This document shows positions 24,912 to 34,595 of a DNA stretch of 64,000 bases, piece by piece. A program made the position numbers and the translations under genes. The DNA lies in assembly GCA_050294475.1 (NCBI GenBank), contig JBNKOE010000013.1:248001-312000 (forward strand), written 5' to 3'. The stretch's first letter is position 1. Each line of letters begins with the position of its first letter. The notes beneath the pieces were generated by a model. That model was not told the DNA's origin and searched no databases. It saw only the letters and a program-made list of their open reading frames with translations. The DNA is from Thalassobellus sp050294475. GTDB taxonomy: Bacteria; Bacteroidota; Bacteroidia; Flavobacteriales; Flavobacteriaceae.

Positions 24912-26798
24912 CTATTTTAAAATTGTAAACTCGCATCGTCTGTTAACATCATATTGTTCATCGCTACAAATACCTTCTTTAACACATTCGTTAAGTGGTT
25001 GCATTTCACCATACCCAATACTTTTTAATCGGTTTCTTTCAATACCTTGACTTACTAAATATTCTAGCGTTGAAGCCGCACGTTTTTTAGATAAATTTAA
25101 ATTGTATTCGTCTGATCCGCGTGCATCAGTATGTGCTGACACTTCAACTTCCATCATTGGATATTTCTTCATTAAATCTACTAATACATTTAAAATAAGA
25201 GCTGCATCTTCACGTATATTAAATTTATCGAAATCGAAATAAATTTTATCTAACTCAACTTTAATATCACCATTATCGCCTTCTTTTACACGATCTTCTG
25301 CATCTTTTAAAGATTCTAAATTCAAGTAAATATTGTGTTGTACCTTTCCTTTACTGTCGGTTGAAAACTCAACTTCTTTTGGTATATATGCTTTACGTGT
25401 TCCTCTAACTTTGTATTTTTTGTTAGGCTCTATTTTGAAAATATAATATGCGTCATCTCCAACTATAACATCCTGAATTACAGTATCAGATTCATCAAAT
25501 AAAGTTACGAGCGATCCTCCTAATAATTCTTTACTATTTAAATCTTGTACAATACCTTCTACTTGATAAATTGTTAAAGGGTTAATTATTCTAGTAAAAC
25601 CAAATAACCTGTCATACCCTGTTCTGTTTGAAGATACATAACCCATGTTATCTTTTTCTCTAATAACATAAGCAAAATCATCTAAATTACTATTTATAGA
25701 GCTTCCTAAATTTACAGGTTTATCAAAGCTATCGTTAACCATATTGCTTCTAAATACATCTAATCCACCAAAACCCTCGTGACCAATTGATGAGAAATAC
25801 AGTACATTAAACTCACTTATAAAAGGAAATTGCTCTCTGTGTTTCGTATTAATTGTAGCACCTAAATTTTCAGGTTCTCCATATGTTCCATCCTCATTAA
25901 TAGCTACTTTATAAATATCGAAACTTCCCAAAGTTCCTGGCATATCACTTGCAAAATAAAGTGTTTTTTCATCTTTACTTAAAGCAGGATGTTCAGTACT
26001 ATAACTATCTGATGTAAATGGTAATGGTGTTACATTTGTCCAAACGCTATCAACTAATTCTGCTTTATAAATTTTAATATGTGCAACACGCTCTTCATCT
26101 GTTTTTTTACGAGTATCATTGGTTCTATTAAAATACATGGTTTTACCGTCTTTAGTAAATACTGCACTACTTTCGTGTGAACTTGTATTAATTGCTTCTG
26201 AAAAAGGCTGAACGTTTTCAAGCTTATTATTATCAGTTAAAGTTGCATTATACAAATCTAAATACGGTAACTCATTCCATGAATACGAAGGATTTTCAGT
26301 ATTTCTAGCCGAAGCAAAAGCTACTTTATCATCTCCATAAAAAGATAAACCAAAATCGCTACTTGAATTTTCATTCACAATTTGCTTTAATTCAAAATTA
26401 TGAGGTGTTGTTTTATCGCAAGATGTAATAAACGCACTCGTATTTATTGGTTTATTGTAATAGAAACTTAAATGTTTATCGGCTTCACTATAATCTTTAA
26501 CACCTTTTAAAGCCTGTGCATAGCGAAAATGATATTCTATATCAATAGAATCGCCATATTCTACAAACAACTCTCTATAGGTTTTAATTGCCTTTTGAAG
26601 ACTTGTATTATAATAATAACTATCAGCTAAATTTTGAAGCACTTCCTGACTACGCTCTTTTGTTTCGTAGATTTCTGCCGCTTTATTATAGGCTCTCATT
26701 TTAAAAAGCTTATTAGCTTTTTTTACATTTCCTTTTTGTGCTAATGCTATTCCACTAACTAATAAAAGGCTTGCAAATATGTATATATGTTTTTTCAT
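24912..26798 (-). CDS. PorE-like OmpA-family protein (TPR, beta-propeller, CRD, OmpA)
   Basis: 628-residue envelope protein. Order: signal peptide (1-20, ending GIALAQ); TPR-like helices (about 22-125; KKANKLFKMRAYNKAAEIYE); a PD40/WD40-type beta-propeller (about 150-400; KTMYFNRTNDT, KTLYFASDMPG, LYFSSIGHEGFGG); a carboxypeptidase-regulatory-like domain (about 410-495); and an OmpA peptidoglycan-binding domain (about 505-628; SAHTDARGSDEYN, RCEFTIL). This order matches PorE of the type IX secretion system as I know it. It is the last gene of the adhesin-PorP operon, 18 bases after porP/sprF. It would anchor the export or adhesin assembly to peptidoglycan. Many flavobacteria have several such paralogues, so this one may be adhesin-specific rather than the core PorE. 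Confidence 0.85.
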   Translation of the reverse strand: MKKHIYIFASLLLVSGIALAQKGNVKKANKLFKMRAYNKAAEIYETKERSQEVLQNLADSYYYNTSLQKAIKTYRELFVEYGDSIDIEYHFRYAQALKGVKDYSEADKHLSFYYNKPINTSAFITSCDKTTPHNFELKQIVNENSSSDFGLSFYGDDKVAFASARNTENPSYSWNELPYLDLYNATLTDNNKLENVQPFSEAINTSSHESSAVFTKDGKTMYFNRTNDTRKKTDEERVAHIKIYKAELVDSVWTNVTPLPFTSDSYSTEHPALSKDEKTLYFASDMPGTLGSFDIYKVAINEDGTYGEPENLGATINTKHREQFPFISEFNVLYFSSIGHEGFGGLDVFRSNMVNDSFDKPVNLGSSINSNLDDFAYVIREKDNMGYVSSNRTGYDRLFGFTRIINPLTIYQVEGIVQDLNSKELLGGSLVTLFDESDTVIQDVIVGDDAYYIFKIEPNKKYKVRGTRKAYIPKEVEFSTDSKGKVQHNIYLNLESLKDAEDRVKEGDNGDIKVELDKIYFDFDKFNIREDAALILNVLVDLMKKYPMMEVEVSAHTDARGSDEYNLNLSKKRAASTLEYLVSQGIERNRLKSIGYGEMQPLNECVKEGICSDEQYDVNRRCEFTILK

Positions 26799-26816
26799 GT
26801 TTCCTATTATTAAAAT

Positions 26817-27782
26817 TTAGAAGAATCTTGGTGAACGATCATACCCCCATCTGAAACCGAATAAATCGACATCAAATAAAATGAATATTTCATGAGATCC
26901 TGAATTATAACTTCCTAGGTTATTAGTTGTAAAATCGTAAGCATATCCTATTTTTAGTTCTGGTGAAATTCTAAATCCTACCAGACCACTTATAGCATCA
27001 TCTAATCTATATCCTAAACCGGCTTCAAATTTTTCATTTATTAAAACATTGGCTGTAATATCTAATGCTAAAGGCGCTCCTTTAACCGATTTAGCCATAA
27101 ATGCTGGTTTAAATTTTAAATCCCGATTGATATCAAATACATAACCACCTGTTAAAAAATAGTGTACATTTTCAATCCCTGTGGCTTTTACTCCGTTTTC
27201 CGTTTCTAAATGTTTAGATGACAACATATTTGGAGCAGATAACCCTATATAATATTTATCGGTGAAGAAAAATGCTCCTATTCCTAAATTAGGAAATGTT
27301 TTATTAACGTTTTCATTGAAAGCAACATCAAGACCATTAGATACGTTTCCCGATTGTAAATTAAAGCCATCAAAATTAACATCGAATAGAGTAAATCCTG
27401 CTTTTAAACCTAACGATAGTTTAGATTCTATTCCAACAGGCAAAACATAAGCAAAATCTGCGTAAATGTTATTTTCTTGAACAATATCACCAATGTTATC
27501 GTTTACAAACGAAATACCAACTTCTATTTTCTCATTTATAGGTGTGTGAGCAAAAAAGGTTCCTGTTTTTGGAGCACCTTCTAACCCAACCCATTGTGTT
27601 CTGTATAAACCTCCAAGATTTAAAATCGCTTCATCTGCAGTTGCATATGCCGGATTTATAACACTCATATTATACATGTATTGTGTAAATTGAGGATCTT
27701 GTTGCGCAAAACTTTGAACGGACATTAAGAATGTCAATCCTATTATCGCAGCTATTTTATGATATATATTTAAATTTTTCAT
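26817..27782 (-). CDS. PorP/SprF family type IX secretion membrane protein
   Basis: 321-residue outer-membrane protein with signal peptide (1-26, ending VQSFAQ) and the family opening QDPQFTQYMYNMSVINPAYA. Beta strands run through the rest to a C-terminal aromatic strand (FGFRWGYDRSPRFF). In Flavobacterium johnsoniae SprF is needed to deliver the adhesin SprB, and sprF-like genes commonly sit next to adhesins with type B C-terminal domains. Here it follows the giant adhesin by 27 bases and precedes the PorE-like gene by 18, so it is most likely the dedicated partner of that adhesin. Confidence 0.9.
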   Translation of the reverse strand: MKNLNIYHKIAAIIGLTFLMSVQSFAQQDPQFTQYMYNMSVINPAYATADEAILNLGGLYRTQWVGLEGAPKTGTFFAHTPINEKIEVGISFVNDNIGDIVQENNIYADFAYVLPVGIESKLSLGLKAGFTLFDVNFDGFNLQSGNVSNGLDVAFNENVNKTFPNLGIGAFFFTDKYYIGLSAPNMLSSKHLETENGVKATGIENVHYFLTGGYVFDINRDLKFKPAFMAKSVKGAPLALDITANVLINEKFEAGLGYRLDDAISGLVGFRISPELKIGYAYDFTTNNLGSYNSGSHEIFILFDVDLFGFRWGYDRSPRFF

Positions 27783-27809
27783 GGTTTCTAAATTGTGTTA
27801 TCTAAAAAA

Positions 27810-30800
27810 TTATCTGCTTAAGTATAAATGTCCTTGTTCTGGTTTGTTCGTATTATCATTAAATTTGAAAATGTAATAATAAACACCTACTGGTAAGTCT
27901 CCTTTTACAATCGATCTGGATTGATTAGACTTTCCATTGAAACGAGGTGTTGAAGCATTTCCTTTATAAACAACATTACCATATCTATTAAAAATTTCAA
28001 TTTCAAAGTTTGGATATAAAATATCTAGATTGTTATAATCAAATGTATCATTTACTCCATCGTTATTAGGAGAGAATCCGTCTGGTAAAACTAGTTTTCC
28101 ACATGATGTTATATCTGGAGTAACTTCTAATCTTACACTACTTTCACATCCTGTTGTTGCATCAACTAAAACAGCGTAATACGATGTTAAATTTGAAAGC
28201 TCGGTAGAACTACTTATTATATTTCCACCTGTTTCAGCATCATACCAAACAACACTATTTGTATCATGCTCTGTAATATTTAAAGTAAGGTCACTAATTG
28301 TAGGCGCAGGATTATCATTTATACAATACTCTTGATTAGCATCTGCTAATGTTGGTGTTGATATATCATTAATAATTGCTGTAATTTGAACACTGCTTGT
28401 TGAAGATTCACAACCTTCACTATTAGTTTGAGTTGCATAATAATCTTCACCATCAATTAAATTATCAGTTAAATTTGCTACTATTGTTAATGCAGCATCT
28501 TCATACCAGTTTACAGTTCCTGTTAATGTTAAAACACTATTTAAATCTAAAACTGTTGGATTATCAGCTAAACAAAACTCTGGATTTACTTCTACAACTA
28601 CTGGCGCAGGAGTATCGCTAACTGTTACTGTTATTTCAGCAACTGAATCTGGTGAACATGGTCCTGTTGCAGCAACTGTATAAGTATAAACTCCAGAAGC
28701 ATCAATACTTGGGTCAAATTCTCCTGTTCCACTTGTTAAAGCTGGTGACCATACGCCTCCACTTTGAGCATCAGCTCCTAATAATGGAAATAAATCTGTT
28801 ACTCCATCAATAACACATATTAAAGCGGTATTATCACTTCCTGCATTTGGAGCTTGCGTAACAGTTACATCAACTTGACTACTAAAAGTACCGCAAGCAT
28901 TTGTTAAAGAATATATATATGTTCCTGATGCATCTACTAATGGATCAAAAACACCTGTTGTGCTTGCCATAGCTGGAGACCAAGTTCCTCCTGTCTCTGG
29001 AGTACCTCCTAATTGAGTAAACAAATCAATAGTTCCGCTATTACTACAAATATCTATAGTATTATCTGTTCCTGCATTTAAAGGTGCTTCAACAGTTACT
29101 GTTATTGTTGCACTATCATCTATACAAGGTGCAGATGCAACAACATAATAAGTAAATTGATAATTATTAGCGGCTAATCCTGTAACATCATAAGTTGTTG
29201 GATTTGCAACAACTGTACCTGTATTATCTGAACCTTCATACCAGATTCCTCCTAAATCTTGAGTACCATCTAATCCAGAATTTAAATCTATTGTACTATT
29301 ATTACATGTTACAATTCCTGTTGAATTTGGAGCCCCTGCATTAGGTGACTTATATATAGTAACTGTTACAACTGTCCTTACTGAAGATTCGCAACCCGTT
29401 GTTGCATCTGTTTGTGATGCATAATAGATTTGACCATCTACTAAGGCTGTTGTATCAGCTAAAAGATTACCTCCAGTTGCAGCATCATACCATTGAATAC
29501 TTGTTCCAGAAGTTGTAACTAAATTTGCAACTGTTGCACTATCACAAAATTCTTGTGGTGTATTAGCTGTTGGAGCTGGTGTATCGTTTATAATAATTTG
29601 AACCGTTACATCTACATCATCACAACTACCTATTGCAGTTACATCATAGGTGAAGTTATATGTTGCTGGTGCAAGCCCATCAAGAGTAACCGTGTTTCCA
29701 CTTAAAGCTCCTGTTGAATCATCATCACTCCATGTTCCTGTTTGATCTTCTCCCGCTAGTAAATCAAATAAATTATAGGTTTGCCCTGTTGTTATTGATT
29801 CTAAACAAAATTCTACTGGTGAATTGGCTGTTCCTGATTCTGGAGCTGGTTCTATAGTAACAACTACTGTTGAACTATTTGTACAACCAAACGCATTGGT
29901 AACGCTATAAGTAAAATTATATGAGCCAACTGCTAACCCTGTGATGTCTAAATCACTTCCTGTTAATAATCCTGTTGCATTATCGTCACTCCATGTTCCT
30001 CCTGAATCATTTCCTGCTAATTGTCCAAATAAATCTAATGGTGAATTTCCTGTTAAATCATTTTCACAAAATATAGCTGGAGACGGTGTTCCTGAATTTG
30101 GTTGTGGATTTATGATAATTTGAACTGTTACATCTTTATCTGAACAATTTCCAATGTCTGGAACTGAATAAGTATAATTATATGTATTCGCGGTAAAACT
30201 TGAAATATCAATAGAATTAGATACTACTGTACCTGATCCAGATGTGTCTGTTCCTTCATACCATGTTCCATTTGTATCTTGTGTACCATCTAATAAATCA
30301 AATAAATTAACCATTTGACCCGATATATCAGCTTCACAATATTCAGGAAAAACAGCAATTGCTTCTCCAGATTCTGGGGCTGGTTCTATAGTAACAACTA
30401 CTGTTGAACTATTTGTACATGTATTTGCATCTGTTATGGTATAAGTGAAACTATATGTGCCAATAGTCAACAATGTTAAATCAACATCACTTCCACTTAA
30501 AGCTCCTGATACAGGTGTTGTACTATCATCACTCCAAGTTCCTCCTGAATCAACGGGTCCCGTTAATAATGTGAACAAATCAAAAGCAGTGTTATTTAAC
30601 GCTGGGTCGTTTTCACAGAATGGCGGTGGGTTATTTGGTGTCCCTGTATTGGGTAACGGATTAATGATAACACTCACTACGACATCATCATCAATACACC
30701 CATTTAAAGGATCAATTTTAAATGTAAAATTATATGTGTCAGCTGAAAACGTCGATAAATTTAAATTACTAGGATCTACTACTGTAGTTGATGTATTATT

Positions 30801-32558
30801 ATTTGTCCACGTTCCTGTGCCATTTTCACCATCTATTAAACTATATAAATCAAAACTTGTTGGTGTACTATCTTCACAATATTCTGGAAAAGTAGCTACT
30901 GGTGTTCCAGATTCTGGTGCTGGCGCTATAGTTATTGTTATAGTTTCTGTATCTGTACAAAATCCATTATCAACAGTATAATCAAATGTATATGGGCTTC
31001 CTGCAACTGTATAACCTGTAATAACCAAATTCAAAGGATCTGCAACGGTTGTGTTACTTGCGTCTGTCCAAGTTCCTCCACTATCATAAGGAGCTGTTAG
31101 AGCATCAAATAAATTGAAAGGAGAATTTGCTGCTAAATCATTTTCACAAAATGTTTGATTATTAGCGATTCCTGCATTAGAATCTGGTAAAATAACCACT
31201 TTAACAGAAGTAGATTCTTCTGGACAAGTACTTGGCGATACATTTTGTGTATATGTAAAATCATGTGTTCCAATTGCTAACGTTGTTAAATCAAATGGTG
31301 AAGTCACAACTGGATCAATACTTAAAGTTCCTTGTGTCCACTGTCCGTTTGGATCTTCATTATCTAATAAAGAAGATAAATCAAATGAAACTGATGCGGT
31401 AGATTCGCAAAACGTAGCCGGACTTGCTAGTGAAACTGTTCCCGAAGTAAGCGTTTCATATATAGTAATTGTAATATCGGCCGAATCTTGTGGACAACCT
31501 CCATTACTTGGCACTGTATAAGTAAATGTATAAACTCCAGCAGTCGCTGTAGAAATATCTACTGTTCCTTGATTTCCGTTAGTGGTAGCTATTGGCCCAG
31601 TCCACGTTCCGTTTGTATCTGGCGAACCTCCAAGTATATCAAACAAATTAAAAGGTGAAGGTGGAACACTATCATCACAGTATTCCAAAGTATTAGATGT
31701 TCCTGGGTCATAAGGGTCGCTTACTATAACAGTAACTGGCATAGAATGACTATTACAAGACGCATCATCAACTTGAACATAATAGGTGTTTCCACTCACT
31801 AATGCTGTAGATAGAGATAATGCTGGTGGAATTGGATTGCCATTTATATCCACATTTTGATACCAACTAACTGGAGATAATGTACCTGGATCTAAATCGC
31901 CTATTGTTGGATTAGTATTTGAACAAACATACTGCGGATTTGTAGGAGCTGGATCAGTAGGCGCAACAAAAAGAGCCGTCTTTGCAACTTCAATTTGGCT
32001 ACTACACCCTGTAGCATTAGGTCCATCATAAAAAACAATATAACGGTTTTTAGCTCCTGCAGGTATGGCATCTGATGTACTTGCTAAATCTGTTAACTCA
32101 TAATTATTATAAACTTCAACTGAACCACCTAGTGGAATATATGGTTGTAAAACTTCATCTATATATGTTTGTACTGTAGGGTTATCATTACTACAATAAA
32201 TACCATCCAACTTTGCATTAGTTGGATGAATTTGAAAAGTCACTGTAATTGATAATCTTGAACTACATGAACCAGAATTATCATCAATATAATACGTCTT
32301 TTCCGAAACCAATTGAGAAGAGTTTATTGGACTTCCTCCTGTAGGATCAGCATACCATTTAATACCGTTTCCACCATCTAATACATAATCTGCACTTAAG
32401 TCTGCTAAAGTATATCCAGACGCGTTACATATTGGCATTGGCGGAGGAGACGAATTAAGAGTGGGGCACTGAGCCTTAACTTTAAAAGTACTCAAAAAGA
32501 ACACTAAAATAAATATTGCAAAAAATTTTGCATACTTAAAGTAATTTTTTTTCAACAT
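27810..32558 (-). CDS. Giant repeat adhesin with T9SS type B sorting domain
   Basis: 1582-residue surface protein. Signal peptide is about 1-30 (ending FKVKAQ). Three Ig-like segments with WY motifs follow (about 31-280), then an array of about eleven related 80-95-residue segments (about 284-1310; typical elements FCEND, FDLF, GGTW, YNFTY) with interspersed WYDAATGG-type segments. The last ~90 residues are the gliding motility-associated C-terminal domain (DGFSPNNDGVNDTFDY, FEIEIFNRYGNVVY, VGVYYYIFKFND, HLYLSR). It would be exported through SprA and attached at the cell surface, with the PorP/SprF-like protein downstream as partner. The composition is low in Lys and Arg and rich in Thr, Ser and Asp. 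Ligand is unknown. A SprB-like role in gliding is possible but not shown. Confidence 0.9.
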   Translation of the reverse strand: MLKKNYFKYAKFFAIFILVFFLSTFKVKAQCPTLNSSPPPMPICNASGYTLADLSADYVLDGGNGIKWYADPTGGSPINSSQLVSEKTYYIDDNSGSCSSRLSITVTFQIHPTNAKLDGIYCSNDNPTVQTYIDEVLQPYIPLGGSVEVYNNYELTDLASTSDAIPAGAKNRYIVFYDGPNATGCSSQIEVAKTALFVAPTDPAPTNPQYVCSNTNPTIGDLDPGTLSPVSWYQNVDINGNPIPPALSLSTALVSGNTYYVQVDDASCNSHSMPVTVIVSDPYDPGTSNTLEYCDDSVPPSPFNLFDILGGSPDTNGTWTGPIATTNGNQGTVDISTATAGVYTFTYTVPSNGGCPQDSADITITIYETLTSGTVSLASPATFCESTASVSFDLSSLLDNEDPNGQWTQGTLSIDPVVTSPFDLTTLAIGTHDFTYTQNVSPSTCPEESTSVKVVILPDSNAGIANNQTFCENDLAANSPFNLFDALTAPYDSGGTWTDASNTTVADPLNLVITGYTVAGSPYTFDYTVDNGFCTDTETITITIAPAPESGTPVATFPEYCEDSTPTSFDLYSLIDGENGTGTWTNNNTSTTVVDPSNLNLSTFSADTYNFTFKIDPLNGCIDDDVVVSVIINPLPNTGTPNNPPPFCENDPALNNTAFDLFTLLTGPVDSGGTWSDDSTTPVSGALSGSDVDLTLLTIGTYSFTYTITDANTCTNSSTVVVTIEPAPESGEAIAVFPEYCEADISGQMVNLFDLLDGTQDTNGTWYEGTDTSGSGTVVSNSIDISSFTANTYNYTYSVPDIGNCSDKDVTVQIIINPQPNSGTPSPAIFCENDLTGNSPLDLFGQLAGNDSGGTWSDDNATGLLTGSDLDITGLAVGSYNFTYSVTNAFGCTNSSTVVVTIEPAPESGTANSPVEFCLESITTGQTYNLFDLLAGEDQTGTWSDDDSTGALSGNTVTLDGLAPATYNFTYDVTAIGSCDDVDVTVQIIINDTPAPTANTPQEFCDSATVANLVTTSGTSIQWYDAATGGNLLADTTALVDGQIYYASQTDATTGCESSVRTVVTVTIYKSPNAGAPNSTGIVTCNNSTIDLNSGLDGTQDLGGIWYEGSDNTGTVVANPTTYDVTGLAANNYQFTYYVVASAPCIDDSATITVTVEAPLNAGTDNTIDICSNSGTIDLFTQLGGTPETGGTWSPAMASTTGVFDPLVDASGTYIYSLTNACGTFSSQVDVTVTQAPNAGSDNTALICVIDGVTDLFPLLGADAQSGGVWSPALTSGTGEFDPSIDASGVYTYTVAATGPCSPDSVAEITVTVSDTPAPVVVEVNPEFCLADNPTVLDLNSVLTLTGTVNWYEDAALTIVANLTDNLIDGEDYYATQTNSEGCESSTSSVQITAIINDISTPTLADANQEYCINDNPAPTISDLTLNITEHDTNSVVWYDAETGGNIISSSTELSNLTSYYAVLVDATTGCESSVRLEVTPDITSCGKLVLPDGFSPNNDGVNDTFDYNNLDILYPNFEIEIFNRYGNVVYKGNASTPRFNGKSNQSRSIVKGDLPVGVYYYIFKFNDNTNKPEQGHLYLSR
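28630..31709 (-). repeat. Coding repeat array of the adhesin, dimeric order
   Basis: About eleven segments of 80-95 codons. Segments opening ESG alternate with segments opening NTG, NSG or NAG, giving a higher-order unit of about 178 codons. At DNA level, 29836-29885 and 30370-30419 match at 49 of 50 positions, exactly 534 bp (178 codons) apart. Confidence 0.75.
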
Positions 32559-32719
32559 AGTTTAGTTTTAGTTATATTTAGGTAATTAAATATATGTTAT
32601 ATCTTATAAAAAGTTAAAAGATTTCAATTCTCAAAATCACGGTAACTCTTTATAGCGGCGCAAGTTAGCGATTTTTTTTGTATTTCATCGTTTTTTGCTT
32701 TTTTTTTAAAACTCTAAAT

Positions 32720-32756
32720 AACAAAAAAAGCCCATTTTTAATGGGCTTTTTTTGTT
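32720..32756 (-). terminator. Terminator of the act-cox operon
   Basis: Perfect 17-base stem AACAAAAAAAGCCCATT / AATGGGCTTTTTTTGTT with a three-base loop, 18 bases after the coxA stop. The A/T-rich ends make it bidirectional in principle; the gene it serves is coxA. Confidence 0.9.
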
Positions 32757-32774
32757 ATTTTTTTAAATCTATTT

Positions 32775-34568
32775 TTAATGCTGAAGCTCTTCTTCTCCGT
32801 CTTTTAAAGGAATATTCTGTGGAATGAAATCTACATCATGTCCTGGTTTACTATAATCGTAAGCCCAACGATGAACATGAGGAATCTCTCCAGGCCAGTT
32901 ACCATGTATATGCTCTACAGGAGTTGTCCACTCTAAAGTCGTAGATTTCCAAGGGTTTTGCGTTGCTTTTTTTCCAAAGAAAATACTACTAAAGAAATTG
33001 TATAAATAAACTATTTGTACTACACCTCCAATTAAAGCAAAAATTGTAATAACAACATTTACATTTGCTAAATCATCAAATAATGGGAAATTACTATTTG
33101 TATAATAACGACGAGGTAAACCTGCCATACCTATAAAATGCATTGGAAAAAACACACCATAAGCACAAACTGCAGTAAGCCAGAAATGAATATAACCTAA
33201 GTTCTTATTAAGCATTTTACCAAACATTTTAGGGAACCAATGATAAATTCCAGCAAACATACCATATAAAGCAGATATACCCATTACTAAATGAAAGTGA
33301 GCGACTACAAAGTAAGTATCATGTACATTAATATCTAAAGCACTATCACCTAAAATAATTCCTGTTAAACCACCAGTTATAAATGTTGATACAAAACCAA
33401 TTGAGAATAACATGGCAGGATTCATTTGTAAATTACCTTTCCATAATGTTGTTATCCAGTTAAATGCTTTTACTGCTGATGGAATTGCAATTAATAAAGT
33501 TGTGAAAGTAAATACAGAACCTAAAAATGGATTCATGCCCGAAACAAACATATGGTGTCCCCATACTATAGTAGATAAGAATGCAATTGCTAAAATTGAA
33601 GCAATCATAGCACGGTAACCAAAAATAGGCTTACGTGAGTTTGATGCCATAATTTCAGAAACTAATCCCATGGCTGGTAATATTACAATATATACCTCTG
33701 GATGCCCTAAGAACCAAAATAAATGTTCGAATAATACTGGCGAACCACCTTGATAATGTAATACTTCACCTTGAATAAATATATCAGATAAGAAGAATGA
33801 TGTTCCAAAACTTCTATCCATTATTAATAATAATGCTGCTGATAATAATACAGGAAATGAAATGACTCCAATTACTGCAGTAATGAAAAATGCCCATATA
33901 GTTAATGGAAGTCTTGTCATAGACATTCCTTTAGTTCTTAAATTAATTACAGTAACAATATAATTTAATGATCCTAATAATGAAGAAGCAATAAATATTG
34001 CCATAGCCACTAACCATAATGTCATACCCATTCCAGAACCACCTTGTGCCATTGGTAATGCACTTAACGGAGGATAGATAGTCCATCCAGCTGCTGCAGG
34101 TCCTGCTTCAACAAATAATGAAATTACCATGATTACACTTGATAAAAAGAATAACCAATATGATACCATATTTAAAAATCCAGATGCCATATCACGTGCA
34201 CCTATTTGTAATGGAATTAATAAATTACTAAATGTTCCACTTAATCCAGCTGTTAATACAAAAAATACCATGATGGTACCATGTATAGTAACTAACGCCA
34301 AATAAATATCGGCATCCATAACACCGTCTGGTGCCCATTTACCTAATAATGCTTCAAATAATACGTTTGGTTGTTCTGGCCATGCAATTTGCATACGAAA
34401 CATTAAAGACATTAAAACACCTATAACTCCCATTATAGTACCTGTAACCAGATACTGTTTAGCAATCATTTTATGGTCTTGACTAAATATATATTTAGTT
34501 ACAAACGTTTCTTTATGATGATGTCCGTGGTCGTCGTTATGAGCGTAAGTATCTGCGTGTGCTGACAT
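32775..34568 (-). CDS. coxA: Cytochrome c oxidase subunit I
   Basis: 597-residue heme-copper oxidase core subunit with 12 or so helices. Ligands by motif: H96 (TIHGTIM) and H426 for the low-spin heme, H424 for the high-spin heme, and CuB ligands H289 (GHPEVY), H338 and H339 (WGHHMF). Y293 in GHPEVY is the residue expected to cross-link to H289; E291 is the proton-channel Glu of A1-type enzymes. The N-terminus has six His in residues 4-18. It is the last gene of the act operon, so it receives electrons from alternative complex III, as in the Flavobacterium johnsoniae supercomplex. No separate coxC was found, as often in this operon type. Confidence 0.97.
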   Translation of the reverse strand: MSAHADTYAHNDDHGHHHKETFVTKYIFSQDHKMIAKQYLVTGTIMGVIGVLMSLMFRMQIAWPEQPNVLFEALLGKWAPDGVMDADIYLALVTIHGTIMVFFVLTAGLSGTFSNLLIPLQIGARDMASGFLNMVSYWLFFLSSVIMVISLFVEAGPAAAGWTIYPPLSALPMAQGGSGMGMTLWLVAMAIFIASSLLGSLNYIVTVINLRTKGMSMTRLPLTIWAFFITAVIGVISFPVLLSAALLLIMDRSFGTSFFLSDIFIQGEVLHYQGGSPVLFEHLFWFLGHPEVYIVILPAMGLVSEIMASNSRKPIFGYRAMIASILAIAFLSTIVWGHHMFVSGMNPFLGSVFTFTTLLIAIPSAVKAFNWITTLWKGNLQMNPAMLFSIGFVSTFITGGLTGIILGDSALDINVHDTYFVVAHFHLVMGISALYGMFAGIYHWFPKMFGKMLNKNLGYIHFWLTAVCAYGVFFPMHFIGMAGLPRRYYTNSNFPLFDDLANVNVVITIFALIGGVVQIVYLYNFFSSIFFGKKATQNPWKSTTLEWTTPVEHIHGNWPGEIPHVHRWAYDYSKPGHDVDFIPQNIPLKDGEEELQH

Positions 34569-34595
34569 AATCTTATATTGTGTTTATCTTTTAAA

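Noticed and set aside
30445..30981. 178-codon open frame on the plus strand inside the adhesin gene
   Set aside because: It is antisense to the repeat array of the adhesin; the composition is a mirror of Thr/Gly/Asp codons and it has no recognisable domain or promoter.
28630..31709. Repeated DNA in the adhesin as a CRISPR or satellite array
   Set aside because: The repeats are in-frame, diverged and 240-285 bases long with no spacers.
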